Assembly: GCA_001557035.1 (NCBI GenBank)
Contig: LSKJ01000883.1
Span: forward strand, 1 to 11,137
Source of the DNA: Rhodospirillaceae bacterium CCH5-H10
GTDB lineage: Bacteria > Pseudomonadota > Alphaproteobacteria > Reyranellales > Reyranellaceae
Reading direction: 5' to 3'
Length of the DNA: 11,137 nt
Shown: in pieces, positions 7,358-11,137 of the stretch
Position numbering within the stretch: the first letter of the stretch is position 1
Layout of the letters: each line of letters opens with the position of its first letter
The notes under the pieces: generated by a model
Seen by the model: only the letters and a program-made list of their open reading frames with translations
The model's database searches: none
Told to the model about the DNA's origin: nothing
Made by a program: the position numbers and the translations under genes

Positions 7358-8851
7358 ATGGCGACGTTCTTTTCAGACTTCTTCCAAGTCGATCCGCAAA
7401 AGCTTGACGAAGCAGGCGTGGTAAACATTTCGCTGATTGCCGACTTACCTCTTTTTGTTGATCCGTTTCTCTTGTTTAACAGCAAGAAGCCCACTTACGT
7501 GGCATTGCACGATGGTATCGTCAAATATCTTCTCTTTCTTCGAGATAGAGCAGAGGCCGGGGTGCTTGATCCGGCGCTCCTGAAGTCTTGGTACTGCTTT
7601 CCAGAGATCAAGCAGACTTGGCTGGGATTCTCGCAGCTGGGAAATGACGGCAGTGGCTTAGGGATGGATTTTGCTAGAGCTCTCCATCGAAATCTTAATA
7701 GCCTTTTTTCGACCTTGGGAAAGGAGCGGATTACGAAGGGGACTCACCTTGAGAAGGTATGCCTAGTTCGAGAAAAAGTCGGTCGAGACAACATTAGTGA
7801 CTTCACGACTAATCTTATAAAGCATTATTTGTGTGAACTAACCGAGAGATTCGCTCAAGAACATTTGCTGCCCGAGCAACGCAAGCGGGTTGCGGTATCG
7901 GGCGTCGATTTCAGCTACGAGACCGAGCGCTGGATGCCGCGCGTCTTCGAGCTACCTTGGGCAGAAGGTGACTTCGTTCTTCTTTGCCCGAAGGATATGC
8001 TAACGAAGGACGACACTTGGATTAACCGACGCGATCTGACCGATCAGTTTGAGGATATCCCGAGCGCGATTCCGGATGACGAATTGCGCGGACAGATAAA
8101 CAATTACTTCGCGAAGCTCTTATCGAATCCGACGGATCGCGAGCCAACGAAGAGCGAGCGGCAGGCGGCAGCACTGGCAACGATAAGGCGTTATCCGGAA
8201 ATGATTGATTGGTACATCCGCTATAAAGAAGATCATGGCGACGAGGCCATTGATGTAAGTAAGCTTCGGCTTCAGCTTGTCGAAGATTTTTTGATAAGAG
8301 GTGCTCAGGACCTTATCCGATCTTTAAAGAGTACGCCCTTTTATCATGACTTGAGCAAGGAGCTAGGTTCTAGCTATGAAGAAGCGCACCGCAGGCTTGC
8401 ATTCTTCAAGCACACAATTGAAAACGGCGGATATCGACAATTCTATATCAACAAGAGGCCATTCCAGCGAGAAGAGGATGTCCAACGCCTGTTTCGCTAT
8501 ATTTGGTTCGATTCTTCATATGCTCTAAGCCCGGAAGTCAATCATGGCCGTGGACCCGCTGACTTCGAAGTGAGCAAGGGAGCTAGAGACAAGACTATTA
8601 TCGAGATGAAGCTCGCTAAAAATACTCAGCTAAAGAAGAATCTTGTGCATCAGACGGAAATTTATCAATCGGCTGCACAGGCTGGAGCATCCATCAAAGT
8701 CATCATCTTTTTCTCCGAAGCTGAGCACTCGCGAGTGTTAAGGATCTTGGAGGAACTCAAAATGGCGGGACATCGAGACATTATTTTAATCGACGCTCGC
8801 AATGACAATAAGCCCAGCGGCTCGAAGGCCGCTCAGGGGGCCTTGTTCTAG
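7358..8851 (+). CDS. Uncharacterised protein with C-terminal PD-(D/E)XK nuclease core
   Basis: The 497-residue protein is preceded by TGAGGG (7343-7348) at a good distance from the ATG. I do not recognise a named family. Residues 370-455 have the order expected of a PD-(D/E)XK nuclease: a helix with acidic residues (REEDVQRLFRYIWF, 371-384), GRGPADFEVS with Asp402, a strand ending EMK (Glu416-x-Lys418), then an amphipathic helix HQTEIYQSAAQAG (431-443) and strand IKVIIFF (446-452). This fits metal-dependent cleavage of nucleic acid. The first 360 residues look mixed alpha/beta with no known motif; a conserved-looking opening is ISLIADLPLFVDPFLLFNSKKP (24-45). No helicase, ATPase, methylase or membrane segment is seen, so it is not an ordinary restriction operon. 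Codon use is AT-rich, with many AGA, TTA and ATT codons, unlike the flanks, suggesting transfer. Its place next to hipBA suggests a defence or conflict role, which is inference. Confidence 0.85.
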   Translation: MATFFSDFFQVDPQKLDEAGVVNISLIADLPLFVDPFLLFNSKKPTYVALHDGIVKYLLFLRDRAEAGVLDPALLKSWYCFPEIKQTWLGFSQLGNDGSGLGMDFARALHRNLNSLFSTLGKERITKGTHLEKVCLVREKVGRDNISDFTTNLIKHYLCELTERFAQEHLLPEQRKRVAVSGVDFSYETERWMPRVFELPWAEGDFVLLCPKDMLTKDDTWINRRDLTDQFEDIPSAIPDDELRGQINNYFAKLLSNPTDREPTKSERQAAALATIRRYPEMIDWYIRYKEDHGDEAIDVSKLRLQLVEDFLIRGAQDLIRSLKSTPFYHDLSKELGSSYEEAHRRLAFFKHTIENGGYRQFYINKRPFQREEDVQRLFRYIWFDSSYALSPEVNHGRGPADFEVSKGARDKTIIEMKLAKNTQLKKNLVHQTEIYQSAAQAGASIKVIIFFSEAEHSRVLRILEELKMAGHRDIILIDARNDNKPSGSKAAQGALF

Positions 8852-8999
8852 ATATTCATGTGACACTCTCTGCCTTTGTTTTGTGCTCTTCACGCGCTTC
8901 GAGACTTGGCCTGAACGGCTGAGTTCCGTTGAGTGTTGTGCGGCCGGCCTCAGAGTGCTGAGCTACTGTTCCTCAATACCCGGTCTCGATCTTCTCAGC
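8852..8999. other. Intergenic region after the nuclease gene
   Basis: No gene is seen. A GGCCGGCC palindrome (8942-8949) is followed by a small hairpin CTCAG-AGTG-CTGAG (8949-8962). The hairpin has only five base pairs and no T run, so it is a poor terminator candidate. Confidence 0.35.
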
Positions 9000-9035
9000 G
9001 TTGAGCCCCTCCAGTGACATGTTGATCGATGCAAA
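9000..9035 (-). pseudogene. Possible displaced remnant of ettA codons 1-14
   Basis: Read on the minus strand, this gives FASINMSLEGLN, which aligns with [14 protein letters not shown] of the intact EttA if three residues (YQY) are missing and one Ser is added: A-S, I, G-L-N are identical, and the codons ATC and AAC are conserved. The ATG has become TTT and a stop follows at 8973. The nucleotide similarity continues upstream in the same register as the intact gene, which makes chance less likely. The remnant is short, so this remains tentative. Confidence 0.4.
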
Positions 9036-9045
9036 CGGGCTGAAC

Positions 9046-9074
9046 TTGTCTTGGCCCCGGCAACACGGTTCAAT
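9046..9074 (+). promoter_or_regulatory. Weak candidate promoter of the SSS-kinase gene
   Basis: TTGTCT (9046-9051) and TTCAAT (9069-9074) are 17 bases apart, each four of six to the sigma-70 consensus. The start would be about 9081, just at the ribosome site. It lies within the right repeat copy. Motif evidence only. Confidence 0.22.
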
Positions 9075-9098
9075 GACGCCGGGGAGAAACGCGCACGC

Positions 9099-11137
9099 AT
9101 GCTGGTCGAACCGGCTGTCCTGGCCCTGTCGCTGGCCTATCTGGGGCTGTTGTTCGCCGTGGCGTATTTCGGCGACCGCTACGCGCGCGACTGGTCGAAC
9201 AACTCGGTGGCGCCGGTCGTCTATGGCCTGTCGCTGGCCATCTACTGCACGTCCTGGACCTTCTACGGCGCGGTCGGGCGGGCGGCGACCTCGGGCATCG
9301 ACTTCATCCTGATCTACACCGGCCCGGTGCTGGTCGTGACGCTGGGCTACCCGATGCTGCGGAAAATGGTGCGGGTGGCCAAGCAGCACAACGTCACCTC
9401 GATCGCCGACTTCCTGGCCTCGCGCTACGGCAAGAGCCGCGCCGTCGGCGTCACCGCCACCCTGTTCGCCACGGTGGGCGTGCTGCCCTACATCGCCCTG
9501 CAGCTGCAGGCCGTGTCGGCGTCGTTCCGCACCATCGCCGCGCCCTCGCCGTGGGTCGGCGGCGCGCCGGGCGTCGTGCATGCCGACACCTCGCTGATCG
9601 TGGCGGCCCTGATGGCGCTGTTCACCATCCTGTTCGGCGTGCGCAACGTGCAGGCCTCCGAGCAGCATCGCGGCATGATGCTGGCCATCGCCTTCGAATC
9701 GGTGGTCAAGCTTCTGGCGCTGCTCGCGGTCGGCCCCTTCGTGGTGTGGTTCCTGTTCGACGGACCGTCCGACATGGTGGCGCGGCTCGCCGAGGCGCCG
9801 GCCGTCGCCGAGCGGCTGACGCGCGAGGCCTCGCCGCTCACCTGGGTGGTGATGTCGCTGCTCTCGGGCATGGCCTTCCTCTGCCTGCCGCGCCAGTTCC
9901 ACGTCGCCGTCGTCGAGCATGATCATCCCGCGAGCCTGCGGACCGCGCGCTGGCTGTTCCCGGCCTATCTCGTGCTGATCAACCTGTTCGTGATCCCGAT
10001 CGCGGCGGCGGGCCTGCTGCTGCTGGGGCCGCAGGTCAGTCCCGACCTCTACGTGCTGAAGCTGCCGCTGGTCGGCGGCGAGAGCTGGCTGTCGGCCTTC
10101 GTGTTCATCGGCGGCCTGTCGGCGGCGACCTCGATGGTCATCGTGGCCTGCATGGCGCTGTCGGGCATGATCGGCAACGAGCTGCTGATGCCCTACCTGC
10201 TGAAGCGGCAGGCCGGCGTCGCACGAGACATGGGGCCGCTGGTGGTGCTGGTGCGCCGCGCCGCCGTCGTGCTGATCCTGATGGCGGGCTATGCCTACGA
10301 ACGCATCATCTCGGGCTACCTGCCGCTCGCGTCGATCGGCCTGATCTCCTTCTGCGCGGTCGCCAACTTCGCGCCGGGCGTCGTGCTCGGGCTCTACTGG
10401 CAGCGCGCCCATCGCTATGGCGTCGTGTCGGGCCTCGCCGGCGGTTTCGTCGTCTGGCTCTACGCGCTGCTGTTGCCGACCCTGCGGCAGGAAACCGGCG
10501 GCGGTCCGATGATGCCCTTCACGCCGTGGCTGCCGGAGCCGCTGGCTGCGCTCGATCCGGTGCTGCAGGGTTTCCTGGTCTGCCTCACGGTCAACACGGC
10601 CCTGCTGGTGGGCGTCTCGCTGCTGGTCCGCCCGGTGGGCCGCGATCGCGAGCAGGCGGATGCCTTCGTCCTGGGTGCAGAGCCCAAACCGCCGACGAAA
10701 CGTTCGCCCGCCGATGCCGCCCGAATCGAGGAACTGCGCCAGCTGCTCGCGCGCTTCGTCGGTGTCGAGCGCGCGGCCCGCACCCTCTCGGGCGAGCTGT
10801 CCTTGGAAACGGCGGTGGTTCGCACCGAGCGCATGCTGTCGGGCACGCTGGGCGCGGCCTCGGCGCGAGTCATCGTGGCGGCCTCCGCCCGGCGCGGCCG
10901 GCTGCTGCCGCGCAGCGCGCGCGCCATCATCGACGAGGCCTCCGAGGCGATTCGCTACAATTACGAGATCCTGCGCAACACGCTCGACCATGTCGGCATG
11001 GGCATCGCCTCGTTCGACCGCGAGGGCCGGCTCGAGATCTTCAACGATCGCTTCACCGAGCTGCTGGCGCTCGACGACGACGCGGTGGCCGTCGGCGCCG
11101 CGCCGCGCGAGTTCGGCGCGACCTCAGACGTCGTGGC
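9099..11137 (+). CDS. SSS-transporter-fused PAS sensor histidine kinase (CbrA/NahK-type), N-terminal 679 residues
   Basis: The frame is open from the ATG at 9099 to the right edge; GGGGAGAA (9081-9088) supports the start. Residues 1 to about 480 are very hydrophobic with many membrane helices and carry sodium:solute symporter (SLC5) features: IYCTSWTFYGAVG (47-59), VTSIADFLASRYGKSR, a charged loop before MAFLCLPRQFHVAVVEH, and SAATSMVIVACMALSGM. A cytoplasmic helical linker follows (about 543-618: RIEELRQLLARFVGVERAAR), placed like the STAC domain of CbrA-type sensors. A PAS domain then begins at about 622 (EILRNTLDHVGMGIASFDREGRLEIFNDRFTELL). Family members continue with HisKA and HATPase_c domains and often a receiver; these would lie beyond the window. 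Such proteins couple nutrient sensing or uptake to two-component signalling in the inner membrane. The ligand is unknown. It may formerly have been a divergent neighbour of ettA. Confidence 0.9.
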   Translation, partial: MLVEPAVLALSLAYLGLLFAVAYFGDRYARDWSNNSVAPVVYGLSLAIYCTSWTFYGAVGRAATSGIDFILIYTGPVLVVTLGYPMLRKMVRVAKQHNVTSIADFLASRYGKSRAVGVTATLFATVGVLPYIALQLQAVSASFRTIAAPSPWVGGAPGVVHADTSLIVAALMALFTILFGVRNVQASEQHRGMMLAIAFESVVKLLALLAVGPFVVWFLFDGPSDMVARLAEAPAVAERLTREASPLTWVVMSLLSGMAFLCLPRQFHVAVVEHDHPASLRTARWLFPAYLVLINLFVIPIAAAGLLLLGPQVSPDLYVLKLPLVGGESWLSAFVFIGGLSAATSMVIVACMALSGMIGNELLMPYLLKRQAGVARDMGPLVVLVRRAAVVLILMAGYAYERIISGYLPLASIGLISFCAVANFAPGVVLGLYWQRAHRYGVVSGLAGGFVVWLYALLLPTLRQETGGGPMMPFTPWLPEPLAALDPVLQGFLVCLTVNTALLVGVSLLVRPVGRDREQADAFVLGAEPKPPTKRSPADAARIEELRQLLARFVGVERAARTLSGELSLETAVVRTERMLSGTLGAASARVIVAASARRGRLLPRSARAIIDEASEAIRYNYEILRNTLDHVGMGIASFDREGRLEIFNDRFTELLALDDDAVAVGAAPREFGATSDVV

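Larger units (their letters stand above)
5500..8999. other. Putative accessory segment (hipBA plus PD-(D/E)XK nuclease) bounded by direct repeats
   Basis: The 3.5-kb interval between the two repeat copies carries only a toxin-antitoxin operon and a nuclease-like gene, both typical accessory cargo. The flanks are a housekeeping ABC-F gene and a sensor-kinase gene. Composition is mixed: hipA resembles the flanks (40 of 60 bases G+C in 6241-6300), while the nuclease gene does not (22 of 60 in 8581-8640; 27 of 60 in 7681-7740). The cargo was therefore probably assembled from more than one source. No integrase, transposase, terminal inverted repeat or tRNA was seen, so the mechanism is unknown. 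Confidence 0.5.
9000..9098 (+). repeat. Right copy of ~100-bp imperfect direct repeat (decayed ettA 5' end plus kinase leader)
   Basis: This pairs with 5397-5499. Its right end (9066-9098) contains the purine-rich ribosome site GGGGAG of the kinase gene and stops exactly at the kinase ATG. Its left part resembles the beginning of ettA on the minus strand. The part useful to the adjacent gene is kept in each copy (ettA start on the left, kinase ribosome site on the right), while the other part has drifted. Confidence 0.6.

Noticed and set aside
7165..9098. tRNA gene, CRISPR array or transposon ends around the nuclease gene
   Set aside because: No cloverleaf-like arms, no regularly spaced repeats and no terminal inverted repeats were found on reading both strands.
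8973..10991. A 672-codon open frame on the minus strand opposite the SSS-kinase gene
   Set aside because: Its product is dominated by His, Arg, Gln, Asp and Gly with no folding pattern, the usual mirror of a GC-rich gene in this phase. The plus strand gives an excellent transporter-kinase. Only its last ~25 codons look natural, and these are treated as the possible ettA remnant.

Overview
The window looks like a piece of a GC-rich alphaproteobacterial chromosome. GC is roughly two thirds or more over most genes. EttA begins [15 protein letters not shown], as alphaproteobacterial copies do, and an SSS-type transporter fused to PAS/kinase architecture is common in that class. Genus cannot be fixed from the sequence; a Rhodospirillales/Reyranella-like or rhizobial relative is only an impression.

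Layout. (1) 1-757, minus strand: N-terminal part of a DAO-family FAD oxidoreductase, running off the left edge and transcribed away from (2) 826-2478, a 550-residue TPR protein. (3) 2583-3275: a 230-residue lipoprotein of unknown role, convergent with (4) 3280-3735, a small ion-channel-like membrane protein whose filter reads TTYGD, which follows (5) 3765-5438, ettA, the ABC-F translation factor, on the same strand. (6) 5597-7164: a hipBA toxin-antitoxin operon. (7) 7358-8851: a 497-residue protein with a C-terminal PD-(D/E)XK nuclease core in much more AT-rich DNA. (8) 9099 to the right edge: a transporter-like sensor protein (SSS domain, linker, PAS start), truncated by the window.

The most informative structure is an imperfect direct repeat of about 100 bp bracketing segments 6 and 7. 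The left copy (5397-5499) is the functional 5' end of ettA plus its upstream region. The right copy (9000-9098) sits immediately before the kinase start codon and carries a decayed, start-less version of the first ettA codons. The simplest reading is that ettA and the SSS-kinase gene were once divergent neighbours sharing a short intergenic region, and that a cargo of about 3.5 kb (hipBA plus nuclease) was inserted there with duplication of the junction. No integrase or transposase is present.

The hipBA control region is also well ordered. Three 16-bp palindromes of form ATACGC-N4-(G/C)CGTAT lie exactly 27 bp apart. The promoter-proximal one fills the spacer of a TTGATA-N17-TATTTT promoter whose predicted start is the A of the hipB ATG (a leaderless message), while hipA has a strong internal Shine-Dalgarno. 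The 497-residue nuclease is the best candidate for an undescribed (probably defence or genome-conflict) activity. No CRISPR array, tRNA, rRNA or insertion sequence was seen.
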